A stretch of 64,000 nucleotides of DNA from Silene conica (Eukaryota; Streptophyta; Magnoliopsida; Caryophyllales; Caryophyllaceae): positions 883,001-947,000 of the forward strand of contig CM055311.2 in assembly GCA_029255685.2 (NCBI GenBank), written 5' to 3'. Under the pieces are notes generated by a model that did no database searches, was not told where the DNA came from, and worked only from the letters and a program-made list of their open reading frames with translations. The translations under genes and the position numbers were made by a program. Positions 22,028-32,288 of this stretch are shown here, one piece after another (the stretch's first letter is position 1; each line of letters starts with the position of its first letter).

Positions 22028-22066
22028 GAATTCCCCACACTTAAACCTTACTCGTCCCCGAGTAAG
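22028..22066 (-). promoter_or_regulatory. Terminal hairpin and polypurine tract of B
   Basis: Minus strand: perfect 8-bp stem CTTACTCG / CGAGTAAG with loop GGGA (22047-22066), then GTTTAAGTGTGGGGAATTC, then the LTR. Confidence 0.75.
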
Positions 22067-24351
22067 AGATCAAGTAACTACATAACCCTTATTAAAAAAA
22101 AAAAAGAAACGAACTAACTAAGCTAACTATAAGCCGAGTCGGGTTTAGCTACACCCGTAGCCCTTTCAACTCACAATTTGACATTCATGAGGAAGAACAC
22201 CCTATTGCAAGGCAAGTAAGGTCTTGCTACAAAACTTTTGATGCGAACAAGTGAAAACAAAACACGTATAGACAAGCAACATGCATCGTAAATGAAAGAA
22301 AACCGCTTGCCTCATTCAAGCGGCGGAAAACAACTAAAAGGGAACAAATTCAAAATCGTAAACTCCCTCACAAATATTAATTCTACAAGTCACTAAGGCA
22401 AGAAGGATGACAACAAAACACCGCCAAATCATGCTAAACTAGGCTACTTTCATAACCGTTATCCAAATACTTTTGTCAAGGGCGATCGGATGGAATGGAA
22501 TGATAATCCCCGCAATGCTAAAGGCAAAAGATACAACAAGTCTAGATTCTTCACAAAGTAAAGGTCATGGGTCGTCCCAAGATCGACAAAACGGCATGGC
22601 AAAATTGATTTTTTTTGGAGTGAAATGCTCAAATCAATACAAAATGGTGGATTACGATCAAAACTTGACCTCATTCAATTTTTTTCATTTCTTTTTCATG
22701 CCATGAGTTAGGATGGGGTTTGTCCCACGCGTGCTAATGTCCTTTGCTTTCGCCAATCGCTTATTAGGCAACCGGTTAACCTCTAGACAATAGCTTATCG
22801 GGGTGACAATCACTCTGTCTTTGGGCGGTCGAATTCACAACCAAGTGGGAAGCCAACTCAATGGCTACCCTCCAAAGCACATCGAAGTGGTACGCCTCCA
22901 CCAAAACAACATGTTCTTATTCTTTTTCAACAAACATTTTTTTCTTTTCTTTTTCACTTGAGGTTTCTTTTTTTTCTTTCAAAACATTTCCACTTCTTAG
23001 GATCATTGAAAAGAGCATTCCAAATTTGTTCATGAAAGTTATTTTTGGGTTGCCAAACCGCCAAGTCGAACAAGGTCACCAAGACAAGATAATCAAAACC
23101 ACTTCACATCACGGGGGTGGACAAGGTGACTCACATGCAAACCCTTGACTCGGTATCGGACCATGGTCAGAAAGATACTAGAAAAGCATGACCTAGGGTG
23201 TTTTAAAAAATCATTCTAAAAGACAAAGTCACGACTAGAAGAATTATTTGCAATGGCCTAAGCGATTTTGTCAAAGTTCTCAATTAGGCATTTTCAAAAC
23301 ATTATCCTAAATGCAACTATAAGCCATGAATGCAACTAATATAGACATGTTATAATGCAAATGAAACTATCAAACTACATGCCAAATAAGACTAAAGCAT
23401 CTCCTAACAGCACAAAAGCACACAAGCCACACACAATCTCCACAATGTACTCCACATCCTCCAAATACAAGCCCATCCTCCTCATTTGCAACAAAAGAAT
23501 GAAAATGAGAGCGAAATAGAGGTTGGAACGATCATACCGTGGTGTCTTCAAGATCCAAAGCGGTGCTCAAGCGAGTGTTACCTATGCGAAAGGAGAGAAA
23601 GCAAACACAAGTATATACGATTCTACACTAATAAGGTAAAAACATGTTTTTGAATTTTTCAAATTTTTCGATTTTTTTGGTATCTTTGAAGTTTTTCATA
23701 CTTACAAAAGCAATCAAATATTCACAAGGTGGATATTTTCCCTCCCCACACTTAAGATTTACATTGTCCTCAATGTAACAAAGTGCAAAGGGGGAAATGA
23801 AGAAAAAGAACGAGAACAACATGTTTTTGGTTTTTTTGAAATTTTTGAGAAAATAAAAACTTGTTTTTCTATTTTTTTTTTTTTGAAATAAACGGTTCTT
23901 CCTCCCCACACTTATTTATATGCATAATGTGAGGAGGAAAACCGGAAAATAAAGAACATATTTTTGAAAGTTTTTGGTTTTTCAATTTTTTTGGATTTTT
24001 GATTTTTATGAAGGCAATAAAAACAAAGGTAAACAAAAGAAAAGAAAAACTAAAAACTAGACTAAATGCAAACTAAATGCTCTAAACTACATGTATGCAA
24101 TCTATATGTGACAATATGATACAAAATGGAAATCTAATGCATCTAAATGAATGCAACTATATGCATCTAAACTAATGATGTGAAAACATGAAAAGGAAAC
24201 TAAAACAAACTAAGTAAACTAAACTAACTACTCTAAATGCATGCTAGAAAGAAAATGTAAACTAAATCGAAATTTGGATTAGGGGAGTTACTTGCTTTGT
24301 TTTGGATTTTTCCATGGGAGCAAAGTCATCACCAACCACCTCCAAAGGTGG
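22067..24351 (-). other. 3' noncoding region of B
   Basis: Rich in A and T homopolymer runs with no supported frame. It holds a second hairpin plus G-rich module (minus strand: TTACATTG, loop AGGA, CAATGTAA at 23759-23778, then CTTAAGTGTGGGGAGG at 23741-23756) and another GTGTGGGGAGG stretch near 23901-23913. Confidence 0.65.
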
Positions 24352-26070
24352 TCACTCATCACCATCATCTTCATCACCATCACCGCCGGTACCGCTTACA
24401 TCTCCTTCGCCATTGCCCTCATCGATCACCATGTAGTCGCCCGGGTTGGTCACAAAATCACGGAAGGGAGAGGCATGCGACCCACTAGCTCCCGGGTCAC
24501 CATACATGCCATGAGGAGAAGGGTGTCCTCGAGGGGGAGGGTCCGGGACTCCACGAAAATTCGGAGGAAAGATCGGGTTGGAGAAGTACCCCGGGGAAAT
24601 ATTAATCTCCCCGTAAAAACGCCCCTCGGGGGGCACATAACCCCTATAAGGAGGCATGTAGTATGACGGTCGACCACTATCCGGATGATGATAACCCTCG
24701 CGAACGGACCGATCATAACTCGGAAATGTCCCATAGGCTTGATCATGGTAGAGGTAATCAAGCCTATAAGTCACATCTCTATGCCGCTCATCGGCCAATG
24801 CTTGGCGCTCATCTGCTAGGTCCGCCGCTTTCTTCATTCCCAAGTCAACCCGGGACATGAAATCAATAAGCTCTTGGGGGCATGAAGATGAAGATGAACC
24901 GGAGGTGGATCCCTGGAAGTATGAGGGACCACTCTGGAACTGGGACATGGAAATGGAGGGCTGCTGAAATGGCTCAAACTGGAGGTCGGAAGAAGTGGCA
25001 CCGACTCTATCTCTGGCGTAAACTCTCGGAGCACGCTGGTCGGGAGGGAGCTCCTCGGGGTCCACCTCTATATCAAGGAGGTAGGAGGTGTTCCCGGGGA
25101 CAACCTTCATCCTCTCGGTGTTAGGCAATGGCACCGAGTTCCTGAACTTATTGTCAACGCGAATCTGCCAATACTCATGACGATCATTGGGGTTATATTT
25201 GATCCACCCCAAGGCCTCATGTAAGTACCGGCGAGATAACACGTTCTCACCCTGAATGTAGTCAACAGTGAAGTGCCTCTGACAACGGTTACTAGCAATC
25301 AAAGTGACCATCCCCCCAACACAAATAAGGGTAGTAAGCTGAGGTTGGGATGCCAACCTACTCAAGTGAAGGGCCATATGGTGAGCAATGTTTAACTTCG
25401 GGCCACCAACCAAATAACAACCAAGTATCTCGAGCTCAGTAGAAGTGAAATTATGCGGTTCATCCCTAGAGAAAACGGTCCACCCCATGAACCTATGCCA
25501 TATCCTAATCGGTGCCAAATGCACCCTATTAGCCGGTTTTTTCTTGGTTCTATCACTTACAAGACCGGTGATGGCTGTCCAAATGAGTTCGGTATTAAAG
25601 CCCTCCGGAGGCTTAATGGGCAATTTTCCGTCTAGCCCAAAAATTAAGGCAAATTCCTCTAATGTGAGACGGTGTTCCCTATTCATCAATCGGAACTCTA
25701 AGAAGGCAACTTTTCCCAAGGTTCGGTTCTTAGTCACTACCAAAGAACTCAAAAATTCCCAAGTTAACCGGGGAGATGTGTGAACCGGTTTTGTTTCATA
25801 CAAAGCTTTCATACCCATACCGTCAAAAAGAGCCGCGGTTATTTTCTCAATCCCTATTTCTCTCAAACCGGCTCTATCAATAAACCTAGTTGGGTGAAGG
25901 GGGCGATTCTTAAAATAGGTGAAATTACCTTTTTGTTGAATTGTAGCAAAGGTGAGTCCGGGAAAGCAAGGATCCGGGCCAATGTTGCTACTATCCATCA
26001 CATTTTGAACTTCTTGCTCCACCGAAGGGTCGTGCCTTGATTTGGATCGCCTTTTCGTTCTTCCCGACAT
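24352..26070 (-). CDS. Athila ORF1 / env-like frame of B
   Basis: About 572 residues from the ATG at 26070 (MSGRTKRRSKSRHDPS); the frame stays open further upstream into the palindrome cluster, but this start gives the family-like N terminus. The middle (TWEFLSSLVV, FLEFRLMNREHRLTLEEFA, LIFGLDG) matches the Athila ORF-1 family, which follows pol in Athila elements and is often called env-like though its role is unknown. The C-terminal third is rich in Pro, Gly, Ser and Tyr with an acidic end (DEDDGDE). I see no convincing signal peptide or transmembrane segment after this start. Open, apparently recent copy. Confidence 0.75.
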   Translation of the reverse strand: MSGRTKRRSKSRHDPSVEQEVQNVMDSSNIGPDPCFPGLTFATIQQKGNFTYFKNRPLHPTRFIDRAGLREIGIEKITAALFDGMGMKALYETKPVHTSPRLTWEFLSSLVVTKNRTLGKVAFLEFRLMNREHRLTLEEFALIFGLDGKLPIKPPEGFNTELIWTAITGLVSDRTKKKPANRVHLAPIRIWHRFMGWTVFSRDEPHNFTSTELEILGCYLVGGPKLNIAHHMALHLSRLASQPQLTTLICVGGMVTLIASNRCQRHFTVDYIQGENVLSRRYLHEALGWIKYNPNDRHEYWQIRVDNKFRNSVPLPNTERMKVVPGNTSYLLDIEVDPEELPPDQRAPRVYARDRVGATSSDLQFEPFQQPSISMSQFQSGPSYFQGSTSGSSSSSCPQELIDFMSRVDLGMKKAADLADERQALADERHRDVTYRLDYLYHDQAYGTFPSYDRSVREGYHHPDSGRPSYYMPPYRGYVPPEGRFYGEINISPGYFSNPIFPPNFRGVPDPPPRGHPSPHGMYGDPGASGSHASPFRDFVTNPGDYMVIDEGNGEGDVSGTGGDGDEDDGDE

Positions 26071-26263
26071 AGCTATATGAAGGTAAGGTGATGAGGGAAT
26101 GAAGGGGGTTTTGATTTGAGAGAGTTTGGTGGAGTTTGTGGGTGTTTTTGAAGGTAAGGGATGAATGGGAGATGAGGAAATGAGGAGGAAAGAAGAAGAA
26201 ATGATGAAGAAATGAGGAAAAATGAGGGAGGTTTGTGTTTTAAATCCCGCGACAGATGCTTCC

Positions 26264-26774
26264 CAGCCGGTCGGGGACCGGCCGCCGGTCGACCGGCTGG
26301 GAGTGAGGGTTTGGGTTTTTTTCAATTTTTCGAAATTTTTATAAGGGGATTTGATTCTGAGCCGGCGGACCGGCTGCCGGCCGACCGGCTCAGAAACCGT
26401 CTTCAACTTCATTCGCCTTCTCTTCTTCTTTATTCACTCACAAAAACTCCCAGCCGGCGGACCGGCTGCCGGCCGACCGGCTGGGGAATCCTTCTCCTTC
26501 TTTTTTCGAATTTGATTCACACATCTTGATTCTCAGCCGGCGGACCGGCTGCCGGCCTACCGGCTGTCGGCCTACCGGCTGGGAATCAAGCTTCCTTAAG
26601 TTTTTTTTTTTTTGATTTTTGAACAAGTCTTCGTCTTCTCAGCCGGCTGACCGGCTGCCGGTTTGGTACAGGCTGGGGATGCAAAATTGAAATCTGCCCA
26701 AATAAACTATCAAAAACAGAAATGTGTCCAGGTCCTCCCAGCCGGTATGGTACCGTCGGCCGGTGGGCCGGCTG
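26264..26774. repeat. Internal CAGCCGG modules of B
   Basis: Six modules between ORF1 and the protease region: 26264-26299, 26359-26391, 26451-26483, 26534-26581 (extended by one 15-bp unit), 26640-26675 and 26739-26774. Lengths are 36 or 33 bp. The 33-bp form has 2-base gaps on both sides, and some 36-bp copies are in reverse orientation (5-base gap first). Confidence 0.85.
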
Positions 26775-27044
26775 GGAGTACCTGTACACAATTTCGAGAA
26801 ATAATTTAATTAGAACATAAAAATCAACTTTGCCTACAACGGTTTTGCCCATAATCCTCCGACTATACTCATGAATTATCCACCAACAAGCAACAAACAT
26901 ACCCAAATATCTCATGCAAGCTAAAAATTAAACTAAAACCGAACTAACCATGAAACTAACATGCAATCTAGATGAACTAAAGGAAACTAATACTTACAAA
27001 TGGTGGTTGTTGAGTGACTCCACCAAACCTTGCATGAACACTTT

Positions 27045-27926
27045 TCAATCTTTGTAGGTGGAAACCTTGTCCATGCTAACTAGTGACCTTAAGAAAAGGT
27101 CAAAAGCCGCGGACGGGGCTTCCACTTTGCTCTCACTTCGAGTTTCCATCTTGCTCATCATCAACTTTCGAGCTTTGACATCTTTTCCGGCAATTAGCTC
27201 CTCTAGGTCCCCTTTTTCAACCAAAGGGTCTTTAAAAGAACTAGCACAACTAGGTTTTCCTTGATCTTTATCACGGTCTCTCTTCTTCGGACTAACCAAC
27301 TTCCCGCTAGTAAAACTAGCATCCTCATTCTTCAAGGTCATACTTTTCATGATTCCCTTCTCATCAAACATCTTAGGGACATCATTCACCAACAAACTTG
27401 CAACCATGCCAACATTCTTTTCCTTCAAATTTGTACCGGGAGCTTCCGGAAGTTCAAACTCCGCCACTTGCTCTCCCACTTCGAATGATAATTTTCCTCT
27501 CTTCACATTAATAGTCGCTCCTCCGGTGGCCAAGAATGGCCTAACGAGTATCACGAAGGAGCTACTACCGACGGGGACGTCTAATATCATGAAGTCGGTG
27601 GGGATGGATAGATTCCCCACCTTGACAATAGCATCTTCAAGCACCCCTAGAGGAAGTTTTTCGGTACCATCCGCAAGGGTGATAGGAGTTGTAGCGGGAG
27701 ACAAACTCTTGACATCCAATTTCTTGGCCATAGCTAGAGGCATGACACTCACGCCGGCTCCCAAGTCGCATAATGCATTCTCAATCTTCTTCCCTCCAAC
27801 ATAGCAACTTATCGAAAAGCTACCCGGATCTCCGAGTTTGATGGGGAGGGTGCTTGGGACTTTCTTGGCGGACATGATTGCATTCACTTCTCTTTCCTTT
27901 TCTCGGGAGGGGATTGTTGCTTCCAC
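27045..27926 (-). CDS. Aspartic protease region of B
   Basis: Retropepsin-type domain with the Athila active-site version ALCDLGAGVSVMPLAMAKKL, the flap-like region around GVLEDAIVKVG, and the later FVILVRPFLATGGATINV segment. As a family it cleaves the gag polyprotein. It is followed by a charged C-terminal region and then the palindrome cluster rather than RT. Confidence 0.8.
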   Translation of the reverse strand: MEATIPSREKEREVNAIMSAKKVPSTLPIKLGDPGSFSISCYVGGKKIENALCDLGAGVSVMPLAMAKKLDVKSLSPATTPITLADGTEKLPLGVLEDAIVKVGNLSIPTDFMILDVPVGSSSFVILVRPFLATGGATINVKRGKLSFEVGEQVAEFELPEAPGTNLKEKNVGMVASLLVNDVPKMFDEKGIMKSMTLKNEDASFTSGKLVSPKKRDRDKDQGKPSCASSFKDPLVEKGDLEELIAGKDVKARKLMMSKMETRSESKVEAPSAAFDLFLRSLVSMDKVSTYKD

Positions 27927-28021
27927 CTGGCCTCCTCTACAAGCTTCATCAATTCCTCACAACGAGGATCTCCTCTTGTAATTTTTCGGAAGAACTCACA
28001 AACTCTCTTCTCAATGAGCCC

Positions 28022-30328
28022 TTATTCATGTTCGGACTCTTCTTCAACCACACTTTTTCCTTTCTCCATGTTCTCTTTCCCTTCTTCTTTGTTCTTCTTT
28101 GGAAATTCTTTGATTTGCTCCATCACAAATAATTCTTCATTCATCCCATCTTGGTCACTAATTTCCGGAGAACCAACGGGCACCATCACCATTGCTTCTT
28201 CCTCAATATCCCCTCCAAAAACCGTCATGAATTGCTCAAGTGAAGGTTTTTCTCCGCTACTAGTGGTTTCAAGCATCGGTTGCTCATCGGCACTTGTCAT
28301 GATTGCATTAACCCCAAGATGTTTGGTAGCATCTCTCGAACTTTGTCCTTGAGCTAAAAAACCTCCCGGAGGCCTTTGAGGATTGGCTAAGGCTTGAGAA
28401 GCGACTTTAGCCTCCATCTCTCTTATCTCCTTTTGGTTGGCATTTCTCAAGTTAATCATTTCTTGGTTGTGGGTGGTTTGCATATTCTTCACAAGCTTGA
28501 GTAACTCACCCACTTGAGTGTCACTCGATGATTCTTGGTGAGGGGCATTGGTAAGAGGCAAAGCAAACCCATAATCATTCCTAGGGGCTCCAACTTGAGA
28601 GTTCCCCTTTGGCATTTGGCTATTGAAATTGGGATTTTGTTGAACGAAATTGGGATCATTGAAACTTTGGTTGTGAAAGTTTTGGTTTTGATTTTGGTTG
28701 TTATGGAAGTTGTTTTGGAATGGGGGTGGATTGTTGAAATTTTGGTTTGGTGGGTTGAAGGTTTGGTTTTGGTTTTGGTTGTGGTTTTGGTTGATGAAGT
28801 TTGGGTTGTTGTTATTGAAATTTGGATTGAAATTTTGTGGGTTTTGGTTGTTTGGGAAATTGGGATTTAAGTTTGGATCATTGAAACTTTGTTGAAAGCC
28901 TTGATTGGCTTGATTAGATTGGTTGCCTTGGTAGAAATTGTTGTTGTTGAAATTGTTCCTCGGGTTGAAGTTTCCACCCCTTGGTTGAAAACCGGGGGGA
29001 TTTTGCACTTGAGGTTGTTGGATTTGATGAGGATTCAACACATTGGTACTTTTGTAACTCATATAGGGACTACCTCTAATCCCTTGGTGATAGTAGTTTG
29101 AATTGGGGTTGAAAGTATTTTGGCCTCTAGGATTGTTGAATGCTTGGAAAGCATACAATTCTTCCTCACTTCCACTTCCCTCAATTGAGTTGTTTGCACA
29201 AACTTCAAATGTGTGCCCATTTCCTCCGCATAAATCACATGTGGCAACACTATTTACTTGGTACATCCCCGGGACATTGCTCTTGGTTTCTTTGCTAGTG
29301 GAGCCCTTTGTCAATTCTTCCAATTTCTTGGTTAACATGTCCAACTTGGCATTGGTTTCTTCGTTCGCCTTTGCATTGGAAAGGTGCTCACTAGGGTACT
29401 TGCTATTCTTTCTCAAGACATTCCCTCTAGTACCATAATTTTCCTCCGAATCAACGATCTTTTTGATGAGTTCCGTTCCCGTCTCATGTGGCAAGTGGTC
29501 AAAGCTACCACCCGCCGATGCATTAACCATTTCTTTAGTCCGGGGGAGAAGAGTCTGAAAAAAGGTTTGGGTTGTGTACCAAGGTGGTATCCCGTGGTGT
29601 GGGCACTTAGAAAGAAAATCTTGGTATCTATCCCAAGCTTCTCCCAAAGGTTCTCCCTCGTCTTGTTGAAACTGAGTTATCTCATTTCGGAGCATCGCGG
29701 TCTTGGAGGATGGGTAGTACTTGGCAAGGAAAGCCGTTGCCAAGTCGTCCCATGTGGTGAATGTATTTGGAGCATGGACATTTAACCACCTATCCGCCTT
29801 GTCGGTTAAGGAATAGGGGAAAAGCATAAGCCTTAATGTCTCCTCGGGTACTCCCGTTTTCTTTATCATTGCGACTTTACCCTTGAATTTTCTCAAGTGC
29901 CCATGAGCATCTTCGTGAGAAGCCCCGCTAAAGGCATTCTTCTCGATAGAACTCATTTGTGAAGGGTGTATTTCAAAATTTTGAGGGACGAGAGTACCAA
30001 AGTTGATTGGATTGGTGGTGTCATTGTGATTGGGCCGGTTATGATCACGAAAAGCGGCCATTATATGAATTTGATGGTTGTTTGGAAAGTGTGGTGATTG
30101 TGGTGGTGATTGATAAAACGGGTTGTCAAAATTGTCGGATGTTGGGCTAGGGTTGCTTTGATTAGGACTTGGTGGTTCGGATGAAGAGGGGTTGTTTTGG
30201 CTAGTGGATGCTTGGGACGCAATTCTTACCCTTGCAATGGTCTTCCTCCTTAAGGCCCGAAAGAGCCTCTCCGGTTCGGAAGTTGACAACAAAGAGTTAG
30301 AGTCACCCCTAGGCATAAAACTTAGCAA
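28022..30328 (-). CDS. Gag of element B
   Basis: 768-residue open frame. Residues ~120-290 form the Athila gag (retrotransposon gag family) core: ADRWLNVHAPNTFTTWDDLA, FLAKYYPSSKTAMLRNEITQ, GEAWDRYQDFLSKCPHHG. A CCHC zinc knuckle CDLCGGNGHTFEVC follows. A long Asn/Gln/Phe-rich low-complexity stretch occupies roughly residues 400-590. It forms the particle and binds RNA in this family. The start at 30328 lies ~150 bases from the primer site; a second Met five codons in is equally plausible. Confidence 0.85.
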   Translation of the reverse strand: MLSFMPRGDSNSLLSTSEPERLFRALRRKTIARVRIASQASTSQNNPSSSEPPSPNQSNPSPTSDNFDNPFYQSPPQSPHFPNNHQIHIMAAFRDHNRPNHNDTTNPINFGTLVPQNFEIHPSQMSSIEKNAFSGASHEDAHGHLRKFKGKVAMIKKTGVPEETLRLMLFPYSLTDKADRWLNVHAPNTFTTWDDLATAFLAKYYPSSKTAMLRNEITQFQQDEGEPLGEAWDRYQDFLSKCPHHGIPPWYTTQTFFQTLLPRTKEMVNASAGGSFDHLPHETGTELIKKIVDSEENYGTRGNVLRKNSKYPSEHLSNAKANEETNAKLDMLTKKLEELTKGSTSKETKSNVPGMYQVNSVATCDLCGGNGHTFEVCANNSIEGSGSEEELYAFQAFNNPRGQNTFNPNSNYYHQGIRGSPYMSYKSTNVLNPHQIQQPQVQNPPGFQPRGGNFNPRNNFNNNNFYQGNQSNQANQGFQQSFNDPNLNPNFPNNQNPQNFNPNFNNNNPNFINQNHNQNQNQTFNPPNQNFNNPPPFQNNFHNNQNQNQNFHNQSFNDPNFVQQNPNFNSQMPKGNSQVGAPRNDYGFALPLTNAPHQESSSDTQVGELLKLVKNMQTTHNQEMINLRNANQKEIREMEAKVASQALANPQRPPGGFLAQGQSSRDATKHLGVNAIMTSADEQPMLETTSSGEKPSLEQFMTVFGGDIEEEAMVMVPVGSPEISDQDGMNEELFVMEQIKEFPKKNKEEGKENMEKGKSVVEEESEHE

Positions 30329-30478
30329 ACAAATTAGTCGTCCTAGTGCTTGTTAAACACTAGGGTGAGCAATAAAACAACCACTCTACAATTAACTACC
30401 AAATCTTTGATCAAAACAAAACAAACTCAACTAACTCAAGACTAAAACTAAAACTAAACTACACAACTTCTAACACCG

Positions 30479-30496
30479 TCCCCGGCAACGGCGCCA
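30479..30496 (-). promoter_or_regulatory. Primer binding site of B (tRNA-Asp type)
   Basis: The minus strand reads TGGCGCCGTTGCCGGGGA three bases inside the 5' LTR (30500-32196). Confidence 0.88.
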
Positions 30497-30499
30497 TTT

Positions 30500-32196
30500 T
30501 GATGCGCGCGATTAAGTCGTCGGTTCTCACGCATCAAACACATTTATAAGAAACCCAAATTAAGTAGTATAATAGGGTTATCGTTCGCGAAGACGGTGGG
30601 GATAGTTGTATAGTTATGTTCTAATTTAAGTAAGAGTCGGGGGTAATAGGTTTGGTTTGGAGAGACTAATTAACTACTAAAGCAAGTAAATTGAAGTGAA
30701 ATTGATGATTAAAGGAACTAGGGTGTCGGGGGTTACTAGGGTAGTCGATGTCAAGCAAGCATAGGGGTAGGTGGTCTCGTCTAAGTTAGGTCTAGGTCCG
30801 TCTCGTCTTTCTATTTGACTAACCTAAGGTCGAGTCCTATTCTAGCTTTCGCTACAAACAAGGTCAACCTAACACATACACATGCCCATGAAAGACCTAG
30901 ACTATCGTCTAAGGCAAACAACCAAAAGAATCATGCCCAACCATCGTTGAGGCATTTCATCAAACATCTAGCATGCATATATTGAAAACCTAACAAAGTT
31001 GAAACCTAAACCCTAACCCTAAACAACATACATCAACATCAACTACCCAAGATCACCCCTTACCCTAGTAAAGAAACTACTCACTCATGGTAAGGGAAAA
31101 CATGTGAATAAGACATAAACAAAAGCTAAACATCATGAACAAGCAAAGGGTAAACAATTGATTCAAAAGAAACTTAAATAAATGTAAAAACTAAGTAGAG
31201 ATTAGAAGAATTATACCAATAATTATGGAAAAGGAAGTAGCTTGGATAACAAGTAGAAAGATTCTTTCAAACCCTTCGAATTAGAACCCAATAAAATCCT
31301 CTACAAATACCCAAGAACAAGGCTAAGTAGACTACTAAAGAGAGATTAACAAATATTGAAAGATTAAACAAGGATCTAAAGAGGATTAAAATATTTAAGA
31401 GTGTTTTTGTGTCTAAAATATCACCCAATGAAACAGTGAAAAACCCTAGAAAAGTGTGCAAAAGTAACGTATCAAATGAAAGACTAAGTGCGGGTTTATA
31501 TAGTGCGCGAATTTCTGAAAAGCGACTCCCAGCCGGTCGACCGGCTGCCGGTCTGTGACCGGCTGAGAGTCCAAATTTGGACTTCTGAAATTTTTCTTCT
31601 TTTTTCTTCAAAAACCCTTGACCCTCAGCCGACCGGCCGGCTGCCGGTCGGGCACCGGCTGGGAGGCCAAAACCTTCAATCTGATTTATTCTTCAACTTC
31701 TTCAATGCACAGGTCCCCTCAGCCGGTGGACCGGCCGCCGGTTGTCCACCGGCTGGGAGCCCTTATTGAGTAGTCTGCCCAAAATACGTAATCCTTCAAA
31801 ATGGCTAAGTATGGGATATGCAACCCAGCCGGCTGACCGGCTGCCGGTTGGCCACCGGCTGGGGGCCTTTTCTCATGGTTCTGAAAAATCCTTCATTTTT
31901 GCCAAGAAGTCAAGTCAACGCTCCCAGCCGGCCGACCGGCCGCCGGTTGGGGACCGGCTGGGAGGGCCTGGGGATGGAATTTGCTAAACTCTTCAAAATT
32001 CTCCATAAATCGCTCTAAATCCGCCTCGATTTGTCTCGATTCATCGCCCCCGCCGTAATACCTACAAAAAGTGGATAGAATAGGAATATACGGGGCAACG
32101 GGCGTAAAAACAACCAAAGACGCGCAAATCGAGGTCGAATTGTGACCGAAAATAAAGAAAATGTAAAGAAAATGATGACCAAAATGGAGCTCATCA
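30500..32196 (-). repeat. 5' LTR of element B
   Basis: 1697 bp, almost identical to 20316-22027. Minus-strand TATA box (TATATAAA, complement of 31495-31502) with five CAGCCGG modules upstream (about 31529-31960). Confidence 0.93.
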
Positions 32197-32288
32197 GTGA
32201 CCCTCCTCCAGCTCTATCTTGTGCATACAAACATCAGGGCTGATGCCCTGATGTCATCCAATGAATAGCCCATTGCTTTCCTGTTTCT

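Larger units (their letters stand above)
20316..32196 (-). mobile_element. Element B: young non-autonomous Athila with gag, protease and ORF1, no pol
   Basis: Minus-strand element, 11881 bp, target-site duplication GTGAC (20311-20315, 32197-32201). Order on the minus strand: 5' LTR 30500-32196, tRNA-Asp primer site 30479-30496, gag 28022-30328, protease 27045-27926, palindrome cluster 26264-26774, Athila ORF1/env-like frame 24352-26070, 2.3-kb 3' noncoding region, polypurine tract, 3' LTR 20316-22027. Only about 630 bp separate the protease region from the upstream edge of the ORF1 frame, so RT, RNase H and integrase are not part of this layout. LTRs differ by about three substitutions and one 15-bp unit over 1.7 kb, so the insertion is very recent. 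It looks nearly whole for its type. Confidence 0.92.

Noticed and set aside
28535-28895. Plus-strand hydrophobic frames with W/L/V repeats
   Set aside because: Antisense shadow of the Asn/Gln-rich gag region of B.
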